In this document: positions 11,001 to 23,333 of the stretch, in pieces
Layout: each line of letters opens with the position of its first letter
Position numbering within the stretch: position 1 is the stretch's first letter
Source of the DNA: Nematostella vectensis
Taxonomy: Eukaryota > Cnidaria > Anthozoa > Actiniaria > Edwardsiidae
Length of the DNA stretch: 64,000 nt
Assembly (NCBI RefSeq): GCF_932526225.1
Contig: NC_064043.1
Span: 14,258,085 to 14,322,084, forward strand
Reading direction: 5' to 3'
Program-made: the position numbers and the translations under genes
The notes under the pieces: generated by a model
Seen by the model: the letters and a program-made list of their open reading frames with translations, nothing else
What the model was told of the DNA's origin: nothing
The model's database searches: none

Positions 11001-14000
11001 GAATCATCCCTCAAGGTATTACACTGCTAGAAGTACATGCCTGTATTATTTATTGTCATTGCTTACAACACAGATTATATGGAATTAGAAGTTTTACACT
11101 GCAGTTTATCAGGACAGGATCCTGTCTATCGTATGGGAAAGAAAGATATAATTTTGCTACATATGTATTTATCATTACAGAGGGTGAGAGAAAATGAGCA
11201 TGGCCAGGAGATGTATGGGTGTTTGAAAAAATGTCACCTCCACACTGACCCTAACGGGGAGATACGCCTTCAAATTGCAAACCTCACAGAGGGGTGGAAA
11301 GTACAGAGCATTGAACCTCAGGTATCAATTAAAGTAGTAATGACAGTAAAAGGTTTTAGCTTTTGCAATAATCTTACATTTCTTGCTCTCCATACTTTTT
11401 TTTAAATTATTGAAATCCAGAATTATTTTTTTAGTATTTACCATAGGAATATTTTGCGATAAGACTTCCTAAACCATTTTCTAATCTGAGTGCCAAGATC
11501 AACAACCAAGCCCATCAGCAAAACAAAATTATCCTGCAGCTATTTCATTGAATAAAATTCAGTGTGAGCTTTTTCGATTTGCTGACTTTACTAATTGTTT
11601 TAATCTCCTAACAGAGACAGTCATGGCTGAATTCCATTGTTGAGATACCCAAGTTCAATGCAGTGCTGTTGTCTGAGAACAGTTCCACAAGGGAGCTACA
11701 CTTTGTATTCCAAGTTTATCATGCAGCAACCAACCAAGTGGCTGCAGAAGTTCCTGTTGACTTGCCGATCCGCATGGTAATTTTCTATCATAATCAGAAA
11801 TGTCCATATTATATAAGATGATAAATCTGTCTGCGAACTTGGCCTAGGGTGTATACTCTCTATTTTCACTATACAGGGACGTGCCGCAGGATGTGGAAGC
11901 GCTTTTATGTTCTCTGTCCATGACACAGTACATAATTTAAAGCTATAGTATATTTTCAAGCCTCTCTGACTTGAACATATTCAAATTTTAAATATTATTT
12001 TAAATTCATATGAATTGTCAAGTAGAATGCTGTTAAGCCTTTTAATTATGAGACTTCTGAGGTTCAAAGGGTATTGAGTTTTCCAAGAATTGGTCGTTCT
12101 TTGCACTAAACGGGGTCAGCGTTACAAAACCTTGGCCCCAACGCTAACCCTTTTCCCAAACTTTGATGCACACTCAAAATACCTATATCTGCTGTCTGTT
12201 TTTTCATTTGTCTCCTCGGCCTTCTACTGAACCTGGTTAGGGCTGTAGAAGGGGGTGGGACACTGAGGGAATTGAGAAGTAGGGGCATGGCTTAGCCTCC
12301 AATGTTTCCATAGCCTGAGTACCAGGCAATTTTATTTTTCAAAAGTTGGAGAGAAAAAATAAAAGTACACCTGACACAAATACTAGACGCGATGCCTGCC
12401 GTCCCGTTTTAGGCCACTGTCAAAATATGTTGGCTGCCAATTTTCCAATGACTTGCATGGTGGCACAATCAAATGCCCAAATCACATTATAAACAGCATT
12501 ATGTAAAACAAAACTACATTAGTGTTATATGCAAGGGTAATAATTTTAGTAACGACGAACAATCCTGGTGAGGAAAACTTTATGCTTTTTGAAATGCAAA
12601 GATAAGTTCACAGCTCAGGTGATTTACAATTTAAGTATATGACTGCAGATCCACACAAATTATAAGTATATGACAGCAGATCACTAAATTACTACAGGAT
12701 ATTCACATCACCAATTTACTACAGGCTTTTTCCTCTAAATAGACAAACCTCTGAACACAAATGGCATTATTTGATACGCTCTCTCGATCAACAACTAGCA
12801 GAAAGTGCCGCAAAAAATCCCAAGCATTCTTTGTGCTCTTACAGACAAATTTCTCGAATATTCGGTGCCTGGTCTGTCTAAAAATTTGATAGCTACTACT
12901 AATGATGTCCGTAGTATTAAGCAGCTTCTATGACATCCAGCGCCTTTAGCCTTTGACTAACTTCTCTTCAGAAAAATGATACCAATGAGAAATAAACACA
13001 CGCAATGACCGGCCTGGGCAAGACATTTGATTATCTAACCTGAGTATCAGGTGGAATTTTTTCGAAGAAAATGAGAAGAGGAAAATACAGTATATATTTT
13101 TTTATGTTATAGAAAATGATTTCTCTGATTCTGCTAACGCAAGGTCAAAAGCACTTGTTGGAGTCGGCCATTACTCTGAGAACGAGCAGTTGACGGGTTA
13201 GGGTACTATATATAGCTGAACCAATCAGCGCGTCCCATTCGAGTGCCCTTTGTTTCTTTGACCAATCAGGAGCCATGCCGGAATACGCCATGAGAACATG
13301 TGATTTGAACAGTACTTGTATCAGGCCCTTGTCTTGATAGAAACATAGGAGGGCCTGAGGTTAATGTTTCAATATCGAACCCACCTCCCCTCCCTCAATA
13401 TATCTGGGCCTGCAACAGCTCTGCTGATTGTTATCTGTGTACTGTGACCAGGTAGAAGTGTGTAGATAATGTGTGCACTGTTCCATTACATGCCTTTGTA
13501 TTTACGTTCCTGCTGCTGGCCTCATCAAGATGTGAACCATTTTATACATTTTCTCCTTAGCCTTTCACGAGTCAGCCTTGCACCGTGAATATAATAACAC
13601 CAACAAGTGATGAAAAGACTCCCCCAGGTAATTTGATATTTTATTTCCATCATGTGCTTAGTGTATCAAAAAAAAAAACACCCAGAACTATAAAAATATA
13701 TACATGATCAGGAACAAAGAAAAAACAAGCACATGAAAAAGAGTTCTAAAAGTAAACAAGCTAGACACACTTCTGCCAGTTTAGCTGTTTAGTTGATTCA
13801 GTAACATTTTGACAGAGCTGATGTGATCACTGTCTAACAGCACATATACTTGTCAAAAGTATGTGTAACAAGCAATGACATACTATTGACATAGGATATG
13901 CAGGATATGTACATATACTCTGTTTAAATGCAAAATGGATGTTTTTCATCTAAGCATCTCTATTGACATAAGGGCATACACCAATTTCAAATTGCACACG

Positions 14001-14646
14001 AGAATCTATGTTGTCAACCGTGGTGGTCCATGGGTAGTGTATACACAGCTAAATCCTTTTATCTGAAAGTCATGTGAATGATCATTAGAACATAAACAAG
14101 AATTCTACAACTTTTCAAAACTGTATTTTAAATTTATTCATGCTTATTCGCTTATGACCACTGCGAACAACTGCGGGTTGTGATTCACCGAGTGCAACCA
14201 TTTTTTAATTGGGAAAATACATTACATAGGTGTTTTTCATCTAACAAGCACCTCTATTGACATGTGTAGGGTTTATACATTAAACTCTGTTAATGCAAAA
14301 TGTTTTTTTTTTTTCATCTAACAATCATCTCTATTGACATGCAGCCTGTATCCCACTTGCCAGCCTTCCACCCAGTACAACTCGTGACATTTGTGGTGCA
14401 ATACCACAAGAGTTGTGCCCTGTGATAGCCACCAAACTGAAGGATGACCTCTCAGCTGAAGAACTACACCAAATCCAATACAGCAATGGCCATGTCTCCC
14501 AACTCCTGAGAACCATGAGTCAGCTCAAGCCTGAACTTAGTGTTAGTGAGTTCAGAGATGCACTGATGGCCACGCCTGGCTGCGAGGAGCCTGCAAGGAT
14601 GATAGAGGAGTTCATGAAAAATAGTGGAGGGATAGAGTCTGTTTAG
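8079..14646 (+). CDS. TNF receptor superfamily protein with ZU5-UPA-death-fold tail, complete gene, 790 residues
   Basis: Coding exons: 8079-8090, 8485-9625, 10468-11015, 11181-11321, 11615-11776, 13561-13627 and 14345-14646, preceded by a non-coding exon ending at 7879. All borders are GT/AG and the phases agree. The first four codons (exon 8068-8090) join in frame to a signal peptide (residues 1 to about 22). The ectodomain (23-331) is two copies of one cysteine-rich module, each with CP.C..GHGL, a CGS, an RPC or KPC, then GFY and an unusual WCCGD or YCCGD block. The membrane helix is at about 332-353. Residues about 390-520 are a ZU5 domain (WFPTAGVKLHLP at its start). About 530-668 are UPA, with the SSLK, EIRLQI, EIPKFN and ELHFVF signatures of UNC5-type UPA. 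About 712-784 are a death-fold domain that looks more CARD-like than DD-like, since it lacks the usual DD tryptophan. It likely signals from the plasma membrane to NF-kB or caspases. The second receptor at 61-64 kb is a paralogue. Confidence 0.82.
9626..10467 (+). other. Receptor intron 3
   Basis: AT-rich intron between the ectodomain/membrane exon and the ZU5 exon. The open frame at 10216-10443 inside it shows no domain and stops before the acceptor at 10467. Nothing else was recognised. Confidence 0.6.
11777..13560 (+). other. Receptor intron 6, no coding content seen
   Basis: A 1.8-kb intron with two related stretches containing CCTGAGTACCAGG and CCTGAGTATCAGG (about 12313 and 13040), probably dispersed repeat remnants. 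Confidence 0.5.
13930..14344 (+). repeat. Repeated acceptor-like segment in the last receptor intron
   Basis: The word CATCTCTATTGACAT or CACCTCTATTGACAT, with a preceding TTTTTCATCTAA, appears near 13940, 14228 and 14305. The third copy forms the true acceptor ending TGACATGCAG at 14344. The same word precedes the decayed receptor exons at 36.6 and 48.5 kb. Confidence 0.55.
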
Positions 14647-14680
14647 GTTAAACTTAACAAATAGCAGTAAGTTATTGTTA

Positions 14681-17156
14681 AAGGCGGGGGTCTACCTGAA
14701 CTCATAGCAAATTGAGTGGTGTTGCAAAAAAAAAAAAAAAAAAAAACTGTCAAAGTTTTCATCATAACTATAGCAAACCATATATCATTTGAAAGGTTAT
14801 GAGATGACGATTCTGATTTTATTATATGACAATGTAATTTGATACCAGGCTTTCAAAAAGACACATGCTGAGTAAGGAGAGTTTTTATTTAAGAAAAAAT
14901 AACTCCTTGCAGATTGAATGGAATTTCGATTTTTCTTCATTGTACTATTGCTAGAACACTAATAATTAAAATGAGTTGAGGAAATTTTGGAATTCCAAAA
15001 AATAAGCCAATAGAAGTCATTTAAATTAGCATAATAGGCAAATTGACTTCATCAGTACATAACTTTCTTTTAAAAAATTAAAGAGGAAATCCCTCAACTC
15101 ATTTTAATCACCTCAGTTATATCTATCAATTCTGAAAGTTTGAGGTCAATTGAACAAATTCTTAAAGAGATATCTTTTCTTAAAGCCCGAAAAGCAAAAA
15201 TTCGGGAAAATGCCTTTAAAGTTGACAATAATCACAAAAACGCTGTTTCTTATCATATAAGCAATGTTCTTGAAAATATTTTAGCTAAAAGGCTCCAGAC
15301 TCGTAAGTAACACCCTCAGCACTCCTTAGAGCCTCCTCCCTACATACTCTGCGCATCTGGGTGGCCTGTCTTTTCTTCTTTGCCTTTTCAGACACTTGCC
15401 TGTCTGCTTTCTGCAACCGCTTTCTGTCCTTAAGAAGGGACCCCTGCTTTGTATGGCTGCCAGCAGGGATCAAAAGACTCTCCATCACTTTCTCCCTACT
15501 AGCAGCCCCCCATGAAAATGGCAGACAGCAGATGCTGCTGCAAATCGCACCACCTTTGGGCCATGGTGCTTGTGTTTTGGGCATCGGGCCCAAACCAACG
15601 AATTAATACATTCGTTAGGGTTCTGTGTCTTTCCACGAACACATCTCTTCAGTAAATCAGTCTCACTCAAGCCCATGTATACTGGCCGCAGTACCTCTAG
15701 GAAAACCTCAGGTAAGCAGTCTGCTGAGTCGTAACTGGAGGTACCGGTGGCTCAAACTCCTTGCCATCATCTCCTATCAGCTTCTGACGCAGTCTTTTTG
15801 CGGCCGAACACATTTCACGTCTTCCCTCCTCTTCCTGAGCATTGACAATTATGTCCAATTGTTTGTAATATGCTGCTTTGCTAACGCATGGCATATTCAT
15901 GACTCTGCAAAATGAAGCAAGTCCCTCATATCCATTTCCACTTTCCAGGGAGTGGTACACTACTCGCCGGTTGACATCGAAAGACTTGCCTCTTCGGTGG
16001 ATTTGACTTGATGTTGTCAGAGTTTCAGTTTCATGACAGGAACTGCACTTAACCTCGAAAGAGAATTTCAGCCCTGCCCTTGCTGAAGTAGTTTCTTTTA
16101 TTTCAAGTTTACCTGCAATAAAACAAACATTTAGAATCGCTAGCTAATGAATCAGCCATTGATTCAAACAGAATAATTGTTACTTATAATATGAGTCTTA
16201 CAGTCCCACTGAGTTCAAGAAATCATAAGGTCACGTATTCTGTGTATATAGTAATTTCCAAATCTGAGACCAATCATATAAACTAAATCACTACATTGAG
16301 CTTATCAGCGAAAACAATATGATGTTATTTTTCAAAATACTCACCTTCTTCGCATCTATGAACATCGGAAAGATATGAAGAGAGGCATCCCAAGTCCACG
16401 ACTCGATATTCGCAGGCTTCAGCATCATCACCAGATTCATCCTCGTGGTCTGAGTCAAAGTCTGAAAGGCTTTGATCGTCCGAAGAAAACTCTCCGTCAA
16501 AGCTTTCATTGTAGCCATGGTCGCTAAGCTTCTTTCTAGAAGCACTTGTTGGAGCTTGTTCACTGTGATCTGGAGTATAATCTGCCGATCGAGAGTGTGA
16601 GGGTCCTGGTTCTTCGTCGAGGCCACGAGTTGTTTGAGAGCTTTCATCTCTGTCTGAGCGGTTCAGCTCCTGTTTTTGCTTGCCGTAAAACACGCGTTTT
16701 CTTTTCTTTCGGTACGTAGATGAGTCTTTTTCTCCCACCATTATCTTTCAAGGTCTTTTAAAGAGTTGATATGAGTTGTATATAGCTTTAAGGATCGCGG
16801 TTCGATAAGTTTAGAAGTTTTGCTGGATTTTGCACATGTATATCCCATAATAGTTGTGTATTTTGCTGTCAATCGCTGGACAGTTGTTTCAAGAGAGATT
16901 TGAGGAGGTTTGTATAGCGATTGGGCCCCATTGGAGTAGAAAAAATGCGCCGAATTCAAAAGAAACAGTAATCGTTGCCATGGCAACGTGATCTTCAAAC
17001 TTGACACAACTTTTTAAAAGCGCTCGGGCTTATCGAAAAAGAGTCAGGACAGTTGTAGGACAACATTGAATCGATAAAGGAATAGCTGAATATGATATTT
17101 ATCGAAAAAATTTTTTTTTTGTTGTCTGTAGTGAGTTTCAGGTAGACCCCCGCCTT
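14681..17156 (-). mobile_element. Internally deleted DNA transposon with matching 20-bp termini
   Basis: Both ends read AAGGCGGGGGTCTACCTGAA inward (14681-14700, and 17137-17156 on the other strand). The left flank is TTAA (14678-14681); the right equivalent reads TTAT. A TTAA-target element such as Kolobok is possible but decayed. The body carries pieces of a transposase gene on the minus strand. The element sits just downstream of the receptor stop codon. Confidence 0.75.
15285..16741 (-). pseudogene. Broken transposase gene (Mutator/Kolobok-like), central catalytic part missing
   Basis: Exon 16345-16741 starts ATG and encodes a basic nuclear-signal-like start (RKKRKR) followed by an acidic, serine-rich stretch. 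It splices in phase 1 (donor GAAG|GTGAGT) to an exon beginning at 16112. That exon encodes a C..C finger (CSSCHE) and NRRVVYHSLESGNGYEGL...FCRVMNMP, as in invertebrate Mutator-like transposases. A stop follows at 15697. The frame then shifts, and only the C-terminal CVRGKTQNPNECINSLVW motif (15485-15676) and a lysine/arginine-rich tail ending VTYESGAF (to 15285) remain, in another frame. Roughly the DDE-bearing middle is absent, so no active enzyme can be made. The family naming is from memory of the CRGKTQN motif. Confidence 0.7.
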
Positions 17157-17980
17157 ATGTTATTTGTATGACATCATTTTAAGCAAATTATTAAATGATA
17201 CCATGGGCTGCATGCTGGTGTAGATGAGTCAGAGCAACCCACATAAAACACAAGCTCCAAAATGGACAAGTCATCACCTTGTCAGGACAAACATCACCGT
17301 GTTTATAAGTTTTCTCTAAATAAAACTTTGCAATAACTTTTTTGACTGAGAAACCTTTGCATAAATATTTATGACGTTGCAGGTGCGTACAAAAGGGATG
17401 CGTAGGGTGCGCGCACAAACCCCCACCCCGACACCCTTGGCCGCCAAAATGTGGGTCATTCATTGAAGGAATATCAAATTATATCTTTATCCATATGACT
17501 ACAATGACTACATCCCCACCCCCACCCCAAACCCCCCCACCCCTCTCAGCAAATCCTGGGTAAATCCTGATGTGCGCGCTTGAACCCTTCCTGATCGGAT
17601 GAGCTGCTCCGGTAGCGCGAGAAATCGCCTTTCTGTTCTGAAAGCTAAGGTATATTTTGTGTTTTTGGGTCGGATTGGCGGCTGGTTGATTTTTGCGAGT
17701 TTTATCGGTCCTCGAAGTAGTTGTGTGGTGGCCCGTTAGCCGATGGAGTCCTCAGCCTTTCCTATTTTTATACAGAGAGAATCACAATTCGTGGCGGGTT
17801 TAAACTCGCTCTACTGACATTCTATCGCCAAAATTGAAATAAAGGAAGACTCAAACACAATATTACATGGTCTAAAGTTGTGTTTTTCACGATAAAGTAT
17901 TTTTTCGCAAACATATAAATTCCCCCATACATTCCTTTATAAACCACTGACAGTAGCCTTGGGCTGCCTGTGGCGAAAAT
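17157..17980. other. Non-coding repeat-rich stretch; G/C-rich MITE remnants
   Basis: It includes part of a dispersed element with GTGCGTAC...CCCACCCC tracts (17384-17570). It also has a segment (17320-17385) related to the upstream region of the coiled-coil genes at 33.25 and 44.36 kb. No gene was recognised. Confidence 0.45.
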
Positions 17981-19620
17981 CGATCTTCCGCTCGCGACGA
18001 AGGTTCCCCCGAAATCAAAAGAAACAACAACCACAACAAGTAACGAAGGGATATCTTGATTTGACGTAGATAACACTCTTTTTTTTATAAGAACTTTTTT
18101 ATAAGAACGTCCAGCCTGAGATTTCACCAAATTTTAAGAACATGCTAAGAACATTCCGAGGCTGAGATACGCAGATAGCAGAAAAATTTCCTTTTTTAGT
18201 CCTGATGCGTTCTAAAATGCAGAATCAAATTGTGCTTATATTAACAAGCTTATTATTGCTATTGATCATTAGTGTAATTCTCTTCCTAATAATTCATTGG
18301 GTATTATATTCTTTATATACAACAAAATTTAAAAACATCGTTAAAAACATATTCAGCCTTAAAATGTCCCAAAAATAAGAACGGCCCAGCCTCAACTGAA
18401 AATTAGACGTTCTTATAAAAAAAAAAAGAGTGTACATAAATATCATGTGCATCTGAATACACGAGTGGGTGTTGTGACGTTAATTGTAATACTACTCCCA
18501 TTGATTGCGTGATTAGTTGTGTGATTAAGCTGAGACAATCATATTGTAATAGGACCCGGAGTTCGGGGTGTATGACGACACAGATTAAAACAAAAAGGAG
18601 CTCAGAAATAACCCAAACCTTTAGTTCTCTTTCTTGCCTTGTAAAGTCTCCTACGACAACGTTACAGGTGTAAAGCTCATTACGCCATTACGCCAGTCCA
18701 GAACTCGTGCAGAAAAAAAAATCATGTACGCAGGGCCGTGGCAGGGAGTTCGGCACTGGGGGCACGTGACCCCTCCAATATTTTGAAAAAATATGAAATT
18801 AAGCTTTGTAAGCTTTGAAACGACAAAATTACTTTTGACGCCAGGCTCTTTATTATTACTTGAATTTTTGAAATAAGATAATTTAGTATTACATATATTC
18901 TTGTAGAATAGGGTAGGTCGTCCCCTGACATACAGGGTCGGATCTAGGGAGGGGTGGGACGACTGGGTCTCGTCAGTCGGCACCCCTATTTTCAGATATT
19001 TAGCTTAAAAATAACAAGACAATATAGGGAAATCGGCGATAGAACAATGAATCCGGCCCCTCCTTTATGAGACCTTTGCTTCGACCCCCCTTACTGTATG
19101 TTTTGTTTTTCAAATTTCTTCACTGCCAAAAGATTATGACAATAGAATATGTCTGTTTAGTGTGTACCATTGCTTTGGGCGTAATCACCAGACCTCTAAT
19201 AAATGCTATTTCTACGACATCATTAATTTATAGCGGTAATGGATAGACCATTTGATATTTGACGGGGAGGGGGGGGGGGGCTTATGTTTTTTGTTCTATT
19301 TTTTCCCCGGGCAGCTTTGCTGCTCGGGTGTTTCCTCCTCGATGGATGTAGCGATTTTTCTGCCACCCATTGTTTCCTCGATTTTTTAAGGGCCTGCGTC
19401 TAGCTATATTTTTTTTTTTTACCAGCCACTTCCCCTGTCAAATATCAATTCAACAATTCACTATCCGCTCCATTCCTTTCGACCTCAGCTATGACCTAAG
19501 TGTAATCACCAGCCACACCAAGCTGTCTTGTTGTCCTTGTTGCAGTGTTTGTGTCGTGCTACATCAACTTCTGTAATAGAAATCCCTCATTCCAAACTTT
19601 GAAATCATCTTTTCTTCCAA
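17980..19620. repeat. Block X, first copy (also at 33.39-34.83 and 44.51-46.02 kb)
   Basis: It starts with CGAAAATCGATCTTCCGCTC and ends near GTAATAGAAATCCCTCATTC. The same order of sequence, at high identity, occurs at 33393-34830 and 44505-46020, where it forms the upstream flank of the coiled-coil genes. Here no coiled-coil gene is attached. The block contains the TATAAGAAC miniature element (18073-18433). Short open frames inside it are not convincing genes. Confidence 0.75.
18073..18433. mobile_element. Miniature inverted-repeat element (TATAAGAAC type), copy 1
   Basis: The left end is ACACTCTTTTTTTTATAAG. The right end is its inverse, TTATAAAAAAAAAAAGAGTGT. Subterminal AGCCTGAG and CAGCCTCA words are also inverted. 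Further copies lie at 20019-20349, 33491-33841 and 44606-44954. Confidence 0.7.
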
Positions 19621-20018
19621 CTCCATGGCTTTTTTCACGTCTTTCTGATAGCGATAGTTGAAATAGCAACATCGCACGACAACTATCAGTAGCAATATAG
19701 TAGCCAACAGACCAGTTACTGAACAAACTAACCCTAGATTGTCATATTTTATGTATGCTGAAGAATCATCAAGATTCGCGTTTTTTGGGGTCAGTTGGCT
19801 AACGATGCCTTTTGTTCTTGTTCCTCTTCTTGTTTTTCTGTATATTTTCTAAACACGTTTCCCGCAGCTTTGTTTGCCCTAAAAAAAACAATAAAGGGGA
19901 ATAACGTTTAGTTTGTAAGCTCTTTCTTTTTTAGCTCTGAAGATTCATCAAGATTTGCGTTCTTTTGGGTCATTTGCACTCGCTGAGTGCTCAACATAAT
20001 CTGCGTCCCATCTATTTC

Positions 20019-20349
20019 ACACTTTTTTTTATAAGAACCTTTTTTTATAAGAACGCCCAACCTGAGATTTGACCAAATTTTAAGAACATACTAAGAACAT
20101 GCCCAGGCTCAGATAGCAGAAAATAAAAATTTTATTTTTTAGTCCTGATGCGTCCTAAAATGCAGAATCAAATTGTGCTCATAGTAACAACCTTATTATT
20201 GCTAATGATCATTAGTGTAATTCTCTTCCTAATGATTTATTGGGTATTATATTCTTATATACACTAAAATTTAAGAACATCGTTCCTCCAAAGATAAGAA
20301 GGACTCAGCCTCAACTGAAAATTAGACGTTCTTATAAAAAATAGAGTGT
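20019..20349. mobile_element. Miniature inverted-repeat element (TATAAGAAC type), independent copy 2
   Basis: Ends ACACTTTTTTTTATAAGAAC and the inverse ending ATAGAGTGT. Its flanks differ from those of the other three copies, so it is a separate insertion that was not carried along by block duplication. Confidence 0.7.
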
Positions 20350-20514
20350 ATATCATATCTATGGTGACTAATTACAACAGAAAATACCTTGTTTAGATCA
20401 ACTGCACTATCATTTGTAAGCCCTTTATTTGAGTTCTAAAACAAATTTGAATTATACACAAAGCTGTGCCAATAAACTTAGCTCTGTTGGCGTAACAATA
20501 GAATTTCAGAGGAG

Positions 20515-21030
20515 AGCAGTGTAACAGCTATACTTTTGGGTTCTCTAACCACATATAACAAGCGGCTATGACTCTCTCTGACCACTTGTGACAAAACGAC
20601 TATGACCCGCTTGGCTGGGGGAGGTACCGGTTTTTACTTGTTCGCTGTTACAAAATCTTTACAAGATCTGGTGTCTACAAGTATTTTCACATGTGAGTCT
20701 CTTCAAGTCCTTTGTGTCTTAAGTGTTAGTGGGAGAGTCTTGCAGGTGTCTCTTCAAGTTCTTAAGTGAGAGTGTTGGTGTGAGTGTGTTGGGCTTCGGT
20801 ACGCACCCATATTTATATGCTACTAAGACGGCATCTCCTTTGAATAACTGTCACTGACATCCCAAAGGGCTTTTAGCACTGTTTGGATAAGGGCTTAACT
20901 AATGGGTGTACGAGGGACGACCTCCCTACGTGGGTGTGCCAGTCGGTTACCCTTGGGCTACCGTGACTTACGTGATGTTTACAATGTTGCTACTGACTAC
21001 GGATGTCACACACTAAATTGTTACACTGCT
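20515..21030. mobile_element. Candidate 516-bp element with 12-bp inverted ends (solo LTR or MITE)
   Basis: The ends are AGCAGTGTAACA and TGTTACACTGCT, an exact 12-bp inverted pair. The inner TGTAACA...TGTTACA would also fit a solo LTR. No target duplication could be found, and there is no coding content. Confidence 0.35.
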
Positions 21031-22324
21031 AGTGCGCATGGCAAGATACACACATGAATATAATGATTGACAAGATTCCAATCATTTTTGCACTCAAAAT
21101 CTTAAAATGTACTAAAATCTATTTCTACTGACGGCTAGGTCTAAAGCCTACTTAGGTAAACCTTGTGTGAACTCAGACTTAACTTTCCTTCCTTCGTTGA
21201 GAAGTGCGAAACGAGAATTGGTGGCCAAATCCCGACTGTCAAATACCTTTGAAAAGGGATGCGGCACGCCTATAAGTTTCCCGAGCAAAAGGTCAATCTA
21301 CTAAAAATAGGAACTGCTTGTCTAAGCAATTTCCATGCGAGCGTTTTATATTTCCATGTCAAACGCGATAAGTTAACTAAACAAAATGCTTTTAGTTGTT
21401 CCGTGGACTTCAATAAGCTGACAGCCGATCAGTATATAATTTCTATATGCTAAATATGTCTTCACTACATGTGTGACTTATCCCTGCGTGACAGCAGTTT
21501 TGGGTTCAATGGACACAAAGCTGATGCATCTAAAAATTCGGGTAATTTTTTAAGTGTTTTGTTAAGGTTTTACCAAAAACCTCCCGAAACAAATCAATTG
21601 GGCTATGGGGTTGTTACTTATTAAAAGTTATCGATATTTTGACAAAGTACCTCTCGTTTCACCTTTCTCGGGAAGCAAGACAGTGGCTTTTCCTCTCGGT
21701 AAGAATTAGGGCATCGTCGAACCGAACTTGAGCCGAATCAATTTAATAACTGGTGCGTGTCCGAACAAAGCTTATTTCAAGTGCTTTTTTAAAAGTAATT
21801 AATTTTATACTTTTGTGGAATTTGCACTTGCTAATGAATGATAAGTTTTCATTATTGTCTCAGAACAAAAGAACACGGGAATAGCGAGCGTTCGCTTTAA
21901 AAAATAAAGAAGCTGCAAATTTTGTGTTTCGTTGTCAGTTTTTCGTTTTCGAGTCGCGACTCGTTTTTGGTTAACGGAAGCCATTTTTTGCTTCCGTGGC
22001 CGTTAGACCGCTAACTAATGAGATAGCGCTAATGAATCAACAACAACGCAAAGCTAAGAAACGATTCTATATTTATTAAATTGCTGGCTTTGAGTTTATC
22101 GGTATTTTCTCGGTGACATTAGCTAAGAAGAAGATCCTATTTGATGATGTTGTTTTGGTTGTGATCGATATAAAGCAGATGCAGAATTGGAAGAATTTAA
22201 AAGTCATGAGTGACGTCAACCAGAACACAGTTGTGACTCGTAAACGTCACAGGGTGCACGTGAGACTGAAAACGAGTGTAGGCCGGGGGAGATCCGTTTT
22301 TTTTATGTGCGTGAAAGAGTGCTC
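21031..22324. other. No gene recognised; low-complexity AT-rich DNA
   Basis: Short open frames at 21259-21453 and 22113-22349 have no recognisable domain, no splice support and unremarkable composition. The segmental duplication starts at its right edge (shared TTACAAATGTCGTGC from 22325). Confidence 0.4.
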
Positions 22325-23333
22325 TTACAAATGTCGTGCAATTGTTTGAATTTGAAGCAGTTATTTTCTCATTTACATAATATATTTATCTTATTAGGTT
22401 CAAGTATAATACAACGTATGTCATCAGGCCGCGCCACATACGACTCGATTCGAATCGACGACTCGAACTTGAATCTAATAATAAACCACACTCGGCATAC
22501 GTTGTACCTTCCATGTCCTATTTCCAAAACAATAGGTTCCTTCCTTCCATGTCCTATTTCGGGGGGAGTGAATGGGTTCGCGGATCGGAGGATTCAGCCC
22601 CAAATGCTCGCACGGATTACGGATTTTGATTTTGGAAATACAGCGGATCACGGATCTGTTGACAATTTGGGCACGGATTTCGGATTTTGACTGCTTTGAC
22701 GGTCGAATTTCGGATTTTAAATGAATTTCAATCGATGCTATTGTTTATCTGTCAAACCATGCGGATCTAAAAATATCTGCGGATCCACGGATTTGCCCCG
22801 AAAATGTTGCGGATCGGCGGATTTACATACCCCTATTCAGCCCCCCCCCCCCCCCCCCCATTTCCAAAACAACAGGTACATACATGTTTGGTTCGACGTA
22901 CATGCCTCACGTACCTTATATACAATCTACAGTATTATATCAATCTATGATACCATGCAGTGCAGGCCTTGCTGTCAGTAATATACTACCCTGGTTCCAG
23001 AGCCTCGAACGTCTTCATTTAGTGGCCGAGCTTGCGACGAGGCTTTGGCCCCTCGAAGCGTTATTTCGACGTACGCTAGGTTCAGAATCTGAACTTGGTC
23101 GCTGATTGGCCAATTGACGCGTGGTCATGGAAACCAAAATGTTAAAACTGGTTTCACAATCTGATAAATCGAAATAACGCCTCGAGAGGCCAGAGCCTTG
23201 TCGCAAGCTGGGCTACGAAAAAGAGAGACGTTCGAGGCTCTGGGACAAGGGTAGTAATATAGTCTTCTCTCGGAAGCCCAGCAGGACAACTGCCCAATTC
23301 GGTTTCGGAATTCCGTGTTTTGCAAACAACAGC

